From IMG/VR virus record IMGVR_UViG_3300009684_001510, positions 1 through 64,000 of that record: a stretch of 64,000 nucleotides of DNA. The stretch is one strand, 5' to 3'. This stretch comes from a virus. A program made the position numbers and the translations under genes. Below, one piece after another: positions 13,922-22,790 of the stretch; positions within the stretch are counted from its first letter, which is position 1; each line of letters starts with the position of its first letter. Below the pieces are notes generated by a model that had not been told where the DNA came from, ran no database searches, and saw only the letters and a list, made by a program, of their open reading frames with translations.

Positions 13922-14347
13922 TTAACAATCTAAATGTGCGTTCATCCAATCTCTAAATTGGATCCATTCTTCTTTGAGTATATCTCGTTTCCAAATGTTA
14001 TAGATCAAAGGAACAATAACCAAATTATCAATTGTCAATGCTCCGCCTTTGACTCTGGGTATTTTATGATCCGGACTAGGCATATGCATAAAATCATCTG
14101 TAACTTTATTAGCACCCATTCCATAACAGACTTTTCTATCTCCAAAGTAGTCCGGACTAATTGCATACAGCTCCTCGGGTGTTGCATCGTAATCGGGTTG
14201 CCTACTCCAATAAATACAACGTAGCATTTTCAAATCCATACGCCCTTCCATAACTGCCAGATGGTAGTCACCGTTAATATAGGTGGCTGCATCTGGCATC
14301 TTGTTAGGACGAGCCTCGATAGCTAGGATCAGCTCGTTAGTTGTCAT
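13922..14347 (-). CDS. HNH-type endonuclease
   Basis: 141 residues from the ATG at 14347, which shares a base with the upstream stop (TAATG). PDHKIPRVKGGALTIDNLVI and the following YNIWKRD form the HNH core (first His after Asp, central Asn, final Asn/Lys). No zinc-binding cysteine pairs. It may be a homing endonuclease next to the ParB-like gene or a phage-encoded nuclease with another role; the small N-terminal domain is unfamiliar. Confidence 0.7.
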   Translation of the reverse strand: MTTNELILAIEARPNKMPDAATYINGDYHLAVMEGRMDLKMLRCIYWSRQPDYDATPEELYAISPDYFGDRKVCYGMGANKVTDDFMHMPSPDHKIPRVKGGALTIDNLVIVPLIYNIWKRDILKEEWIQFRDWMNAHLDC

Positions 14348-15573
14348 TATGACGTCAACCAACTATGTACACGGATTGTCTCACCGTACTTGTTCACCGG
14401 AGCAGTCATTGAGTATTTGTTACCTTTTGACACATAGACATGATACAATGCATGTCCAACTTTAATCTCAGGACCAATGCCGTTACCTTTGCCGTACTCG
14501 TCATTAACCGCTTTCTTACAGCTAGCATGAAGACTTTCACTACCTGTACCAAACTCGTCTAAAACAATCGTTGACAGGTGTTCCAGTTTGGGATTAGTCA
14601 AACTGCCTTTATCAAAAGATGTCTTTAAATCTGGAATAGTCCAAGTTACATCTTGTTGACTGATCAAATTAGTTAATCCCAGCAAGTTTGCAGACTTGAT
14701 AGTTTGATCATCGTAGCATCGAATATGCACTGCGGCGGCAATGTCCATGTTTGCAATGCCCATACGAGCCGACTTCAACAAATCGCCCATGTGACTAATA
14801 CCTCGATTGCTACTAGCTGCCGGATCATTAGCACGGCAAATACGAATCTTCCAACGAGTCGCCCAATGTTTAATATCCAACATTTCTTGATCTTCGCGGA
14901 ATGGCTTCTTACCGCCATTGATATAAATTTCTGCACGGCTTGAGCGATTACGATAGTTGTCATACGGCTCGCTGGGCAAGTTATCTACATTACATGCACA
15001 GAACTGATCAATATCAACTGTGATGTCGTCACTGATACGATATTGCACAGCCATATATCGCATACCAAAGAACAAACAAGCAACAGTGCGATGTTGGCCG
15101 TCGTTAACATAAACATAGTTGGATGAGTCTTTACGACCGATAGCGTTAAACACACTCCATGGGTCAAACTTAAAAACAATGCCAATACAATGGCGAAGAT
15201 ACAAGATACGCTGACTGCCATAATTAATCATCAAAATTTCTACAGGATGCCGTTCTGTTCCTTCCATGGGCATGATATTAAATTGTGGGAAATCAACACC
15301 CCACAGAGCTTTGCTGTCGGCAAGATTCCGCAAGGCCAATTTCCAGCTATCAAGGATTGACAGCATTCCTCCTCGGGTTTGGTCCACCCACAATTTTTCT
15401 GGAATCTTTTCAAGACGTTCTGCTATGTCTTTTTGACTGAGTTGTCGATAATCAACTCGTTGATTTTTTGGACCAAAAATCAATTCTAGATTTTCTCCAA
15501 ATTCTTCTTTAATTGTATCAGCGTATCCATAGTTTGGAAATGGATTGGCCATAATTTGAGATGCTTGTGTCAT
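14347..15573 (-). CDS. ParB/DGQHR-like domain protein
   Basis: 408 residues. VYVNDGQHRTVACLFFG near 153-169 is the signature of the ParB/sulfiredoxin fold used by DGQHR and ParB-like proteins (G-x-H-R). The flanks (LSQKDIAERLEKIPEKLWVDQTRGG before, YDNYRNRSSRAEIYINGG after) look like the DNA-binding and dimerisation parts of such proteins, but I cannot assign a substrate. It could be a DNA-binding nuclease or a CTPase-like regulator. It sits alone behind a perfect promoter with a palindrome at the transcription start, so it may control itself. Confidence 0.65.
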   Translation of the reverse strand: MTQASQIMANPFPNYGYADTIKEEFGENLELIFGPKNQRVDYRQLSQKDIAERLEKIPEKLWVDQTRGGMLSILDSWKLALRNLADSKALWGVDFPQFNIMPMEGTERHPVEILMINYGSQRILYLRHCIGIVFKFDPWSVFNAIGRKDSSNYVYVNDGQHRTVACLFFGMRYMAVQYRISDDITVDIDQFCACNVDNLPSEPYDNYRNRSSRAEIYINGGKKPFREDQEMLDIKHWATRWKIRICRANDPAASSNRGISHMGDLLKSARMGIANMDIAAAVHIRCYDDQTIKSANLLGLTNLISQQDVTWTIPDLKTSFDKGSLTNPKLEHLSTIVLDEFGTGSESLHASCKKAVNDEYGKGNGIGPEIKVGHALYHVYVSKGNKYSMTAPVNKYGETIRVHSWLTS

Positions 15574-15602
15574 AATGTTTTCTTATCCAAAAGAGTTAAA
15601 CT

Positions 15603-15621
15603 TGTTAGCACCACGCTAACA
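15603..15621. promoter_or_regulatory. Inverted repeat at transcription start, probable operator or leader hairpin
   Basis: TGTTAGC-N5-GCTAACA, perfect 7-bp arms, placed 6 bp downstream of the -10 box so that it spans the predicted start of the ParB-like transcript. A repressor bound here would block the polymerase; as RNA it would be a 5' hairpin. Confidence 0.6.
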
Positions 15622-15627
15622 GTATAT

Positions 15628-15656
15628 ATTATACACTAAACTTAGAAGGCTGTCAA
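15628..15656 (-). promoter_or_regulatory. Consensus sigma-70 promoter of the ParB-like gene
   Basis: TTGACA (15651-15656), 17-nt spacer, TATAAT (15628-15633). All 12 consensus bases match. The -35 box touches the stop codon of rpsU. Confidence 0.85.
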
Positions 15657-15886
15657 TACATTTTTTTAGGTAATTGCTGATCGCGTAGCTTTTTATTCCA
15701 GCGAGCCTTGGCAGCTCCCTTTTTACGCTTACGCTCAGTAGTGGGTTTTTCATAAAACATTTTGGCTCGTACAGTTTCCAGTACTCCTGAATCTTCTACT
15801 TTTTGTTTGAACTTTCTAAGTGCAACTGCTAGGGGTAAATCTCCTACAAGTATTTTATTACCTAGTAATTTATTTTGTTTGCTCAT
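15653..15886 (-). CDS. rpsU: Ribosomal protein bS21 homologue
   Basis: 77 residues from the ATG at 15886. [51 protein letters not shown] follows bS21: one-helix N-part, then the basic KP-x-E-R-R-K segment. bS21 is a mobile subunit at the mRNA exit channel and is one of the ribosomal proteins most often carried by large phages, where it is thought to bias initiation toward phage mRNAs. The start lies 17 bp inside clpX, with no clear ribosome site, so translation is probably coupled to clpX. Confidence 0.93.
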   Translation of the reverse strand: MSKQNKLLGNKILVGDLPLAVALRKFKQKVEDSGVLETVRAKMFYEKPTTERKRKKGAAKARWNKKLRDQQLPKKMY

Positions 15887-17102
15887 TTTTATTTTTATCA
15901 AAAATCATCGTGGCTGATTTGCCATCAATCGTATCTTTAGTTATCCGAATTGTATTCAAACCGCGTTCTACTAAATCAACAGCATCAAATTGATAGGGCA
16001 ATAGGACTTTTTCAATTATGTTTTTTAATCCGCGAGCATTTGTTTCTAGTTCTTTAGCTTTGGCTGCAATACTGAGCATTGAGTCATGGTCAAATTCTAA
16101 TGTAATATTATCCAAATTAAACATATATTCATATTGTTTAATTGGGCTATTCTTTGTTTTGGTAAGAATTTCTACTAACTGTTCTTCGGTAAGTTCATCG
16201 ACGTTGGTAATGAGTCCAAACCTTCCAACGAATTCTGGGATAAGACCAAATTTAATAAGATCTTTAGTAATTACTTCTTGAAATACATTTTTATCATCTT
16301 CTGCATTACTAAAGTTTGCATGAAATCCCACTGAACGTTTACCCATTCGTTGCTTAATAATTTTATCTAAACCAACAAACGCACCTCCGCAAATAAACAA
16401 TATACTTCGAGTATCAATTTCTTGCATATCGCTACCAGGATGCTTTCTTTTACTATTTGAAGGTATTCGCATTACACAACCTTCGATCATTTTTAACAAT
16501 GCTTGTTGTACACCCTCACCACTTACGTCTCTGGTAATACTGGCACTTTCGCCTTTACGTGCAATTTTGTCGATTTCATCAATGTAAACAATACCTCTAC
16601 TAGCTTTTTCAATATCGCCATCGGCTTCGCTGATTAAACGAGTAAGAATACTTTCTACATCATCACCCACATATCCTGCTTCTGTAATTCCTGTTGCATC
16701 ACATATAGCAAATGGGAGGTCTAGATATTGTGCAATTTTCCTAGCCATCATTGTTTTACCACAACCAGTTGGACCAAGTAATAACACATTGGTTTTTTCT
16801 AATTCGATAGAAGTACTAGGGTTGTTTATTCTTTTAAAATGTTGACTAACTGCTACACTTAAAGAAATTTTAGCCTGGTCTTGTCCTATAATGTATTCGT
16901 CTAAATAGTCTTTGATCAACACTGGATTTAGTAATTTACTTGTATCGGCGGGAACTTTTACTTTTTCGTCTACAAGTATATCAACACAGAGATCAACACA
17001 ATCATTACAAATTGCTGCAAGGCCACCGACAATTAACTTCTCTACATCTTCTTTACTTTTTCCGCAAAAATCACAACTGTGAGTTTTTTCCGATTTTGCC
17101 AT
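15870..17102 (-). CDS. clpX: ClpX, AAA+ unfoldase
   Basis: 410 residues, near host length. N-terminal zinc domain C-x2-C...C-x2-C (Cys10, 13, 32, 35). Walker A GPTGCGKT near 111, pore loop GYVG near 145, Walker [11 protein letters not shown] near 175, RKHPG loop near 221, and arginine finger and sensor-2 regions intact. The ClpP-contact tripeptide is VGF instead of IGF, so docking to host ClpP is plausible. No clpP is in the window. The phage enzyme may redirect host ClpXP to new substrates, or act alone in remodelling virion or replication complexes. Overlaps both neighbours. Confidence 0.95.
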   Translation of the reverse strand: MAKSEKTHSCDFCGKSKEDVEKLIVGGLAAICNDCVDLCVDILVDEKVKVPADTSKLLNPVLIKDYLDEYIIGQDQAKISLSVAVSQHFKRINNPSTSIELEKTNVLLLGPTGCGKTMMARKIAQYLDLPFAICDATGITEAGYVGDDVESILTRLISEADGDIEKASRGIVYIDEIDKIARKGESASITRDVSGEGVQQALLKMIEGCVMRIPSNSKRKHPGSDMQEIDTRSILFICGGAFVGLDKIIKQRMGKRSVGFHANFSNAEDDKNVFQEVITKDLIKFGLIPEFVGRFGLITNVDELTEEQLVEILTKTKNSPIKQYEYMFNLDNITLEFDHDSMLSIAAKAKELETNARGLKNIIEKVLLPYQFDAVDLVERGLNTIRITKDTIDGKSATMIFDKNKNEQTK

Positions 17103-17484
17103 TAAATGTTCTTTCTAAAAAGGTTTGTATAGTAGTTATTCGATTTTGATTTATGTAATGATAAACTGCGGATTCATTTTCATCGTCGGTTTTATAATAT
17201 GTATTTTTCTTACCTACTATATACCCGCTCAATGCAGAGGTAGCATAGTTAAGTCCGTCTAGGTCTATATACTTATATTCGCATCTTGCCAAGGCGTGCA
17301 AGAACCATGGTACATCTATTTCATGATCATAAAAATATATATTCACATGCTCGGTTAAATCAGCCTTGGCTAGCCATTCGCTAACTGTAGCTTGATCATC
17401 ATCACTAAGGTGAATGAACAATATACTAAATGATTCATTCTCAAAAAAATCAGGAGGAGTTATTAATGTTATTTTGTTATTCAT
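17071..17484 (-). CDS. Conserved phage protein, 137 aa
   Basis: 137 residues. ITLITPPDFFENESFSILFI at the start, then NIYFYDHEIDVPWFLHALAR and DLDGLNYATSALSGYIV. I recall this family from T4-like aquatic phages, without known role; the fold looks alpha/beta, Rossmann-like. Its ATG overlaps the preceding stop (TAATG) and its end overlaps clpX by 32 bp. Confidence 0.6.
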   Translation of the reverse strand: MNNKITLITPPDFFENESFSILFIHLSDDDQATVSEWLAKADLTEHVNIYFYDHEIDVPWFLHALARCEYKYIDLDGLNYATSALSGYIVGKKNTYYKTDDENESAVYHYINQNRITTIQTFLERTFNGKIGKNSQL

Positions 17485-18827
17485 TATATACGTTTTTTAA
17501 CTGCTTCCATCATATCAGGATGTAATTCTGACAGACGAATTTTTTTGGCTTTTATAAGATCAATATATTTTTGAACTTCTGGTGAGGGACGATCGTTATA
17601 TGGGTCTTCGTTATTTGTAGCTGTTTCACTGGTCTTTATATATTCTTCTTTGCTTATTAAATTAGACGACCAAAGATTGCTTTCGTTTTGTTCTTCATTT
17701 TGAATATATACTGATTCTTTAATTTGTTCAATTTGAATATTAGTTATTGGAACATTATCCAGCTCGTACACAGGTTCTTCAATTACACCACATTTTTTGT
17801 TAGGGCAGAATAATCCTATACCTGGTACATTAATTAGTTCAGTTTCACACTTGTTACAATCAATAGGTTCAAATTGTGTAATAGTAGTGCCAACACTAAC
17901 TACGTTAGTAGGTTCTTGACGGTCATCCTCCGCTAATTTTTTTAATTGTTCAGTTTGTTGATCTGTTAATGGTCCGTTATCAGGTTCATAATCGAGCATT
18001 AAATTTTTACGGTCTCTAAACTCTTGAAAACTTGTTTGACTAGCTAATAATAGTATAACTGCTAATGGATCAAACACCACAATTAATGTAATGATAACCC
18101 ACGTAACTGATTTTTCTAAAACACTAGGATCAGTGTTACCATAGAAGAATGCGGCTATATATTTTATTGGTCCTACTTCAGCTTCTACCTTGCGGACCTC
18201 GGCCGCAATTGGCGCACGTTCTTCGCTAAGTGCGGCAATAGTTTTCTGTTCGGCTTGGATCTCAGACTGAAGGCGGGCACGTTCTTTAAGTTGTGAGCGG
18301 CGTAGCCCAACTGCTTTGTCCGCACCTGTTTCCGAACTGCTTCTTGCCATGACCTGGTCCACAGCTTCATCCATCTGTTTAAGAGCCTGACGGTTTGCAT
18401 CGATATTGTCCTTACTGGTTTTAATTTTTTCATCATATATTGCAATCTTACTGATAACATCCCCACTAACTAAATTTTGATCACTATGTGCCTTACTTAA
18501 GAATCCAAAGATTCCTATGCTGGTAATGATCATCAATACCACAATAGCAGTAAAAAGATATGTTTTAATTAAAAGTGGAGCAGTCTTCCAATTTTGTTTG
18601 AGCCAAACTGTGGCTACTAACTTACTGATTTCTAATGTAGTTCCCATAATGATAATAGGAATAATAGCCGCGGCAAAAATAGCAGTAAGACCTACTACGC
18701 TATAATAAACTGCTACTGCTGAAATTGATAATCCACTTAGTAGTGCTAGGTATGCTATAAATTTTTCAATGAGTGTAGGTTTCATAAGGTATTTATCGGC
18801 GTAATTTTGCCTGGTTTGATTATACAT
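17484..18827 (-). CDS. Membrane protein with coiled coil and zinc ribbon
   Basis: 447 residues. Membrane segments near 20-40, 45-62, 83-110 and, after a coiled coil (about 125-215, rich in Glu, Lys, Ala and Gln), one more near 238-262. The cytoplasmic C-terminal part holds a ribbon C-x2-C...C-x4-C (CNKCETELINVPGIGLFCP). This topology recurs in conserved proteins of T4-like aquatic phages. An alternative start at 18785 (MKPTLIEKF) directly after a GATAAATA box is possible and would remove 14 residues. Function unknown; a membrane anchor for replication or lysis control is conceivable. Confidence 0.7.
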   Translation of the reverse strand: MYNQTRQNYADKYLMKPTLIEKFIAYLALLSGLSISAVAVYYSVVGLTAIFAAAIIPIIIMGTTLEISKLVATVWLKQNWKTAPLLIKTYLFTAIVVLMIITSIGIFGFLSKAHSDQNLVSGDVISKIAIYDEKIKTSKDNIDANRQALKQMDEAVDQVMARSSSETGADKAVGLRRSQLKERARLQSEIQAEQKTIAALSEERAPIAAEVRKVEAEVGPIKYIAAFFYGNTDPSVLEKSVTWVIITLIVVFDPLAVILLLASQTSFQEFRDRKNLMLDYEPDNGPLTDQQTEQLKKLAEDDRQEPTNVVSVGTTITQFEPIDCNKCETELINVPGIGLFCPNKKCGVIEEPVYELDNVPITNIQIEQIKESVYIQNEEQNESNLWSSNLISKEEYIKTSETATNNEDPYNDRPSPEVQKYIDLIKAKKIRLSELHPDMMEAVKKRI

Positions 18828-18847
18828 ATCATCTTATTACCAGTGTA

Positions 18848-19237
18848 TTAACGTCTCATTCGGGCAATATCTACAATGTGATCACTATTGAATACAGGCA
18901 CGGCGTTTGATTTGGCCATTTGGGATATTCCTAACATTTCAGTTCCAGTATACATCTGTGTAGGTTTAAGAATAGCCACACCCCCACTATCCCTACTAGG
19001 GATATGTTTTGTATTTGTACGTCCAATTGGAGTTTCAAGTTTGTAGACTAAGGGTTCAGCAACCATTGCTCTTTTTCTTTTTTTCTCTTCTTGCTCAATA
19101 CCTTGACGTTTGAGCAAATCTTTCCAATCTGATTCTAACTCTCGATGTTTACGAGCTGCTTCAGCATTACGGAATTTAAATTTACCTCGTGATTTTCCAT
19201 TAGTGGTCAGTGCGGGTCCTGCAAGATGAAATGACAT
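18848..19237 (-). CDS. Conserved phage protein, MSFHLAGPAL family
   Basis: 129 residues from the ATG at 19237 (MSFHLAGPALTTNGK), chosen because this N-terminus recurs in a broad phage family. Basic central part (KFKFRNAEAARKHRELESDWKDLL), then GGVAILKPTQMYTGTEMLGI and the conserved KSNAVPVF end. Soluble, function unknown. A promoter with a perfect -10 lies upstream. Confidence 0.75.
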   Translation of the reverse strand: MSFHLAGPALTTNGKSRGKFKFRNAEAARKHRELESDWKDLLKRQGIEQEEKKRKRAMVAEPLVYKLETPIGRTNTKHIPSRDSGGVAILKPTQMYTGTEMLGISQMAKSNAVPVFNSDHIVDIARMRR

Positions 19238-19265
19238 ACAAAAACTCAATTGTTGATATGTTACT

Positions 19266-19294
19266 ATTATATAACAGAATTAATAAAAAAGCAA
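19266..19294 (-). promoter_or_regulatory. Sigma-70-type promoter
   Basis: TATAAT at 19266-19271 with a weak -35 (TTGCTT, 19289-19294) at 17-nt spacing, upstream of the gene starting at 19237. It lies just past the terminator of the glycan operon. Confidence 0.55.
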
Positions 19295-19311
19295 GAGTAA
19301 TTTTTCCAACA

Positions 19312-19339
19312 AAAAAGGGTTCCTCAAGGAACCCTTTTT
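19312..19339. terminator. Rho-independent terminator of the glycan operon
   Basis: Perfect 12-bp stem (AAAAAGGGTTCC / GGAACCCTTTTT) with a 4-nt loop and a T-run on each strand. It closes the leftward operon that begins near 28.9 kb and isolates the next gene. Confidence 0.92.
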
Positions 19340-19381
19340 ATACTAAAACGCAAGAGAATTTGGTAATTTATTCTATTAAAT

Positions 19382-19867
19382 TTAAAAAACTTTTCTAGCT
19401 AAACTTAAAAACGATGGATTTTTATTAGTTATAAAGTCGTCAAATTGATCCGTTAACTCTTCTAACGATTGTGGTTTATATATCTTGATATTTGGCAAAC
19501 ATGCTAGGATCTCATCTGCATCATGTGCCCAATGTGATAGTCCATCATGAGAGTAATCTTTATTTCTTCCACTTCCAATTAGTTTGACTGGAATATTTTC
19601 TGCATCAAGATAATTACGCAAGAATTCGAATGGACGATATAGAACAAAACTACTCATACTATAGCAAACAGGAATTTTACCTTGCTCAGCAAGGCCGATA
19701 CCAGCACCAATCAGTAATTGCTCTGCTGCACCAACATTGTAGAATCTGTCTGGATGTGTATCACGCACCACATCGAGCAATCCAAATCCTAAATCTGCGG
19801 TAAGCAAAATCACATCTTTGTTTTCTGTCATCTTTTGTGACAGGAGATTCATGCATGTTTTTCTCAT
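19382..19867 (-). CDS. Transketolase-like enzyme, C-terminal (pyrimidine-binding) subunit
   Basis: 161 residues. LLTADLGFGLLDVVRDTHPDRFYNVGAAEQ carries the catalytic Glu (GAAEQ) that activates thiamine diphosphate, followed by GIGLAEQGKIPVCYSMSSF. It stops where longer transketolases continue into a third domain. Together with the overlapping upstream gene (4 bp) it forms a two-subunit enzyme of the kind found in surface-sugar and secondary-metabolite clusters. In this operon it most likely transfers a two-carbon unit to a nucleotide sugar, which is inference. Confidence 0.82.
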   Translation of the reverse strand: MRKTCMNLLSQKMTENKDVILLTADLGFGLLDVVRDTHPDRFYNVGAAEQLLIGAGIGLAEQGKIPVCYSMSSFVLYRPFEFLRNYLDAENIPVKLIGSGRNKDYSHDGLSHWAHDADEILACLPNIKIYKPQSLEELTDQFDDFITNKNPSFLSLARKVF

Positions 19868-20478
19868 AATGTATTATACTCTTCAGGTTTAATTACATGA
19901 TAATGAGATTCAAGACCCTTTGTGAAACCCAAATCAGTTGGCAAACTTATTCTTAAATTAATTGTAGGCAGGAACGCTTTAAGCCTATTTGATAGATTCT
20001 CAACATCGATATATTCATATGCACCCATGCCATTAATATTTACGTAAACATGAATATTATTAAGTTTTTGTTTATTAATAAATGCAAGTGATTCCCAAAT
20101 ACTACCTTCAGCACATTCGCCATCACTAATCATACAGTAGACAGATTTATCTTTATTAGCTAATGCATGACCCACTGCAATTGGAAGTCCAGAACCTAAA
20201 CTGCCGGTAGAGCAATATAGTTTGTTCTCCAAATCTTTTCCTGGATGAATTCCATGCTTATGAAGGAGCATTACTGGATCAATTCCATATCTAAATTCAA
20301 GTTCACAATATAGTGCCAGCCCAGCATGTCCATTACTGAGGATGAATACATCATCCTCTTTCTTGATATTATAAATTTCATGAATGATGGGCCATGCACT
20401 AAGACAACTGCTTAGATGGCATAATTTTTCTTGATATGTAATATCCACAATTCTCTTTTCAATTTGATGCATGATCAT
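19864..20478 (-). CDS. Transketolase-like enzyme, N-terminal (ThDP-binding) subunit
   Basis: 204 residues. SNGHAGLALYCELEFR, KHGIHPGKDL, STGSLGSGLPIAVGHALA and the ThDP-binding SDGECAEGSIWESLAF...NIHVYVNINGMGA (GDG-x(n)-N motif, here SDG) are typical of the transketolase PP domain. It lies 5' of the Pyr-domain gene with a 4-bp overlap, the usual order for split transketolases. The start overlaps the end of the preceding glycosyltransferase gene by 20 bp. Confidence 0.82.
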   Translation of the reverse strand: MIMHQIEKRIVDITYQEKLCHLSSCLSAWPIIHEIYNIKKEDDVFILSNGHAGLALYCELEFRYGIDPVMLLHKHGIHPGKDLENKLYCSTGSLGSGLPIAVGHALANKDKSVYCMISDGECAEGSIWESLAFINKQKLNNIHVYVNINGMGAYEYIDVENLSNRLKAFLPTINLRISLPTDLGFTKGLESHYHVIKPEEYNTL

Positions 20479-21259
20479 CTTTCATTATTGTTTTATTAAA
20501 CCAATTCACAATTTCTGGCGAAAAAAGTTCATCTAGTCTCGGCTTTCTTGCTCTGCCGCCTGGCGCAGAAATTGGATTCCCATGTGCCACATGATAACTT
20601 CTCATAGGTTTTCCATCTAGAATTACTTGTCCATTAACTAGGCTACATGTATTTTCTCTACCTAAACTTGCACAATTATAATATCGCAAAAATTTAGTGC
20701 TTCTGTAATCATAGTCACCATCTAGTAATTTAGTCTTATATTTTCCACTGTGCCATAAAATATTTAGAGTATCATTTTCATACAATCGCAATTTTAATCC
20801 TAAGTCTCTCGTAACGTTGTAATATTCATCCCAAAATTCTTTGCTTGTGCTTGCAACTAGGCCAGCTTGAACGTATTCAATTTCACTAACATACGGAATA
20901 TCATATCCGTCTATTGTTTTCTTTTCTATCCCAACATTCATTTTTGCATTGTAGTTGCTACATGCTGCAATATCATAGTCTGCTTCTAAAATTTCATGGC
21001 ATCTATCGAAAAAGTAAAAGTCTGCATCTACATTTACGACAAGGTCATACTGCTCATAAAGTTTTTTTGCAAAGGCAGCTTTACATGTACTGTGCATTAT
21101 CCAAGGTTCTGATCCAAAGACTTTTGCAATATCATCATCTGTGTAGATTTTTAAATCGATATCAGGATGAAAATGTTTGAAACTTTTATAGAATCCTTTA
21201 AAGTCTACTACCGTATCTTTAAAGTCTTCTGTTATCCAGGCAAAAAAGACAGTCTTCAT
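20459..21259 (-). CDS. Glycosyltransferase, GT-A type
   Basis: 266 residues from the ATG at 21259 (MKTVFFAWITEDF), four nt after the preceding stop; the longer reading runs through that gene. VVNVDADFYFFDRC near 78 is a DxD motif for metal-nucleotide sugar, and KAAFAKKLYEQYD precedes it as in GT8- and GT32-like enzymes. SYHVAHGNP near the C-terminus may bind the metal. Cytoplasmic. Acceptor and donor unknown. Confidence 0.7.
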   Translation of the reverse strand: MKTVFFAWITEDFKDTVVDFKGFYKSFKHFHPDIDLKIYTDDDIAKVFGSEPWIMHSTCKAAFAKKLYEQYDLVVNVDADFYFFDRCHEILEADYDIAACSNYNAKMNVGIEKKTIDGYDIPYVSEIEYVQAGLVASTSKEFWDEYYNVTRDLGLKLRLYENDTLNILWHSGKYKTKLLDGDYDYRSTKFLRYYNCASLGRENTCSLVNGQVILDGKPMRSYHVAHGNPISAPGGRARKPRLDELFSPEIVNWFNKTIMKDDHASN

Positions 21260-21263
21260 TTGA

Positions 21264-21956
21264 TTACGACTTGAAAACGCGGAGACCATCCGCTTCATAA
21301 TATTCTGTTTGATATCCAGCTTTTTCAAACACTTCTTTTAGTCTATTTCTATTGTCATGAGTATAGCCAGTTGATGTATTGTGAGATTCAATGAACCATG
21401 CACCAACTCTATCCTTTGTTTCTCCAATTGTCTGATCATTGATTGCAATCATTTCACTGCCTTCAATATCACACTTGATAAAATCAACATAATCTAATCC
21501 TAGCATGTCTAAAACAGATGATAGCTTTTTACCAGAAACAACAACTTCAGCGCCGTATCTATTTGCAATGCTATTCATTGTAGAGTTTTCTGTAGAGAGA
21601 TATAATGTAATGTCGCCATCTTCTCCACTCAACGCAAGATTTTGCGGATGAATATTTGAATGTGCTTCTGTCAGTTCACTTAGAATTTCAAAGTGAGCAG
21701 GAGTTGGTTCTATTGCATAGATTGCTTTAGCACAATCTGATACATGCAAAGAAAATAGTCCAATGTTTGCACCAATATCTAAAATAGTTAGATCATTTCC
21801 TTTCGGAACAATGTCTGCGTACATATTTTTGATGTTCATCTGTCCAATAATAAAGTCTGCGTAATTAGTACCATTAGCAAAATGAGCATTGGTAGCGACA
21901 TTTTCAGATTGAATTTCTATTGTATTTCCTCGAATTGTATTAATTTGTCTTTTCAT
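21264..21956 (-). CDS. FkbM-family methyltransferase
   Basis: 230 residues. LTILDIGANIGLFSLHVS near 54 is the SAM-binding motif I, YAIEPTPAHFEIL motif II, and DFIKCDIEGSEMIA near 158 the FkbM hallmark (K-x-D-x-E-G). FkbM enzymes O-methylate sugars and lipids in glycan clusters. Place in the operon between an epimerase and a glycosyltransferase fits sugar O-methylation. It is one of three FkbM domains in the window. Confidence 0.9.
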   Translation of the reverse strand: MKRQINTIRGNTIEIQSENVATNAHFANGTNYADFIIGQMNIKNMYADIVPKGNDLTILDIGANIGLFSLHVSDCAKAIYAIEPTPAHFEILSELTEAHSNIHPQNLALSGEDGDITLYLSTENSTMNSIANRYGAEVVVSGKKLSSVLDMLGLDYVDFIKCDIEGSEMIAINDQTIGETKDRVGAWFIESHNTSTGYTHDNRNRLKEVFEKAGYQTEYYEADGLRVFKS

Positions 21957-21965
21957 ATTTTCCTA

Positions 21966-22790
21966 TTAGTTTGTGTATTCTAAAAATTCTTTGATACCGT
22001 CTCTTAATATGTATTTTGCTTCAAACGCATATGCACTTTTGGCATATTCAGTGTCACATTTCCATACTTCCGATTCAAAGTTCTTACTTAGCGTATGCAT
22101 TATATTAACATTGCCTTTGCGATTTGTCAACTCTTTAAAGATGTCGTAGACACCATTTTTGCCAAAATTAGGCGATTGTATTCCAGAACCTAGATTAATG
22201 ATATCACCTGGATTCTTTTCAGAGTTAGCAATAATATTTAGACCACGAATAAAGTCATCAATGTAAATAAAGTCGTGATATCCTTGCCATAGTGTCATCT
22301 CTTGATCTTTAAAGAATGACCTCCACATAGTAGGAAATAGTCGATGACTTCTTTCAAATCTTCCGTATACACTATATGGTCTTGCAATCTTTATGTCTAA
22401 ATCATAATGTCTAGCATAACCTTGACATAGTAATGTAGCAGCGCCCTTAGTTGCTTGATACATATCTACAGGATTTATCCTATCAGTTTCTGCACTTGCT
22501 CTAGGGACTTTTCCATATTCACTGCTTGACCCTATATATATCAGTTTAGTTTTTGGATTTAATTTAACGTACTCAAGAATATCTTTAGTCATAAGAACGT
22601 TAGTTGATATCATAAGATTATCTTTATAAATCTCACCTGCACAATGAAAAATTAAATCTGGACAACAATTATTTAATGCAGTCGATATACATTCACCACG
22701 TTTGTACTCGATAATAGTGTTTGTGGTATTGTAGTATCTAATTAAGTTTAGACCTATAAATCCAGTCGATCCTGTGATAAAGATTTTCAT
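21966..22790 (-). CDS. NAD(P)-dependent epimerase/dehydratase or 4-ketoreductase
   Basis: 274 residues. GSTGFIGLNLIRYY (GxxGxxG) at the N-terminus, YIGSSSEYGKVP with the catalytic Ser/Thr, and YQATKGAATLL with the YxxxK pair near 131, all of extended short-chain dehydrogenases. It is shorter than GDP-fucose synthase, with a degenerate C-terminal domain. It could reduce the 4-keto sugar made by the GDP-mannose dehydratase upstream; this is inference. Confidence 0.8.
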   Translation of the reverse strand: MKIFITGSTGFIGLNLIRYYNTTNTIIEYKRGECISTALNNCCPDLIFHCAGEIYKDNLMISTNVLMTKDILEYVKLNPKTKLIYIGSSSEYGKVPRASAETDRINPVDMYQATKGAATLLCQGYARHYDLDIKIARPYSVYGRFERSHRLFPTMWRSFFKDQEMTLWQGYHDFIYIDDFIRGLNIIANSEKNPGDIINLGSGIQSPNFGKNGVYDIFKELTNRKGNVNIMHTLSKNFESEVWKCDTEYAKSAYAFEAKYILRDGIKEFLEYTN

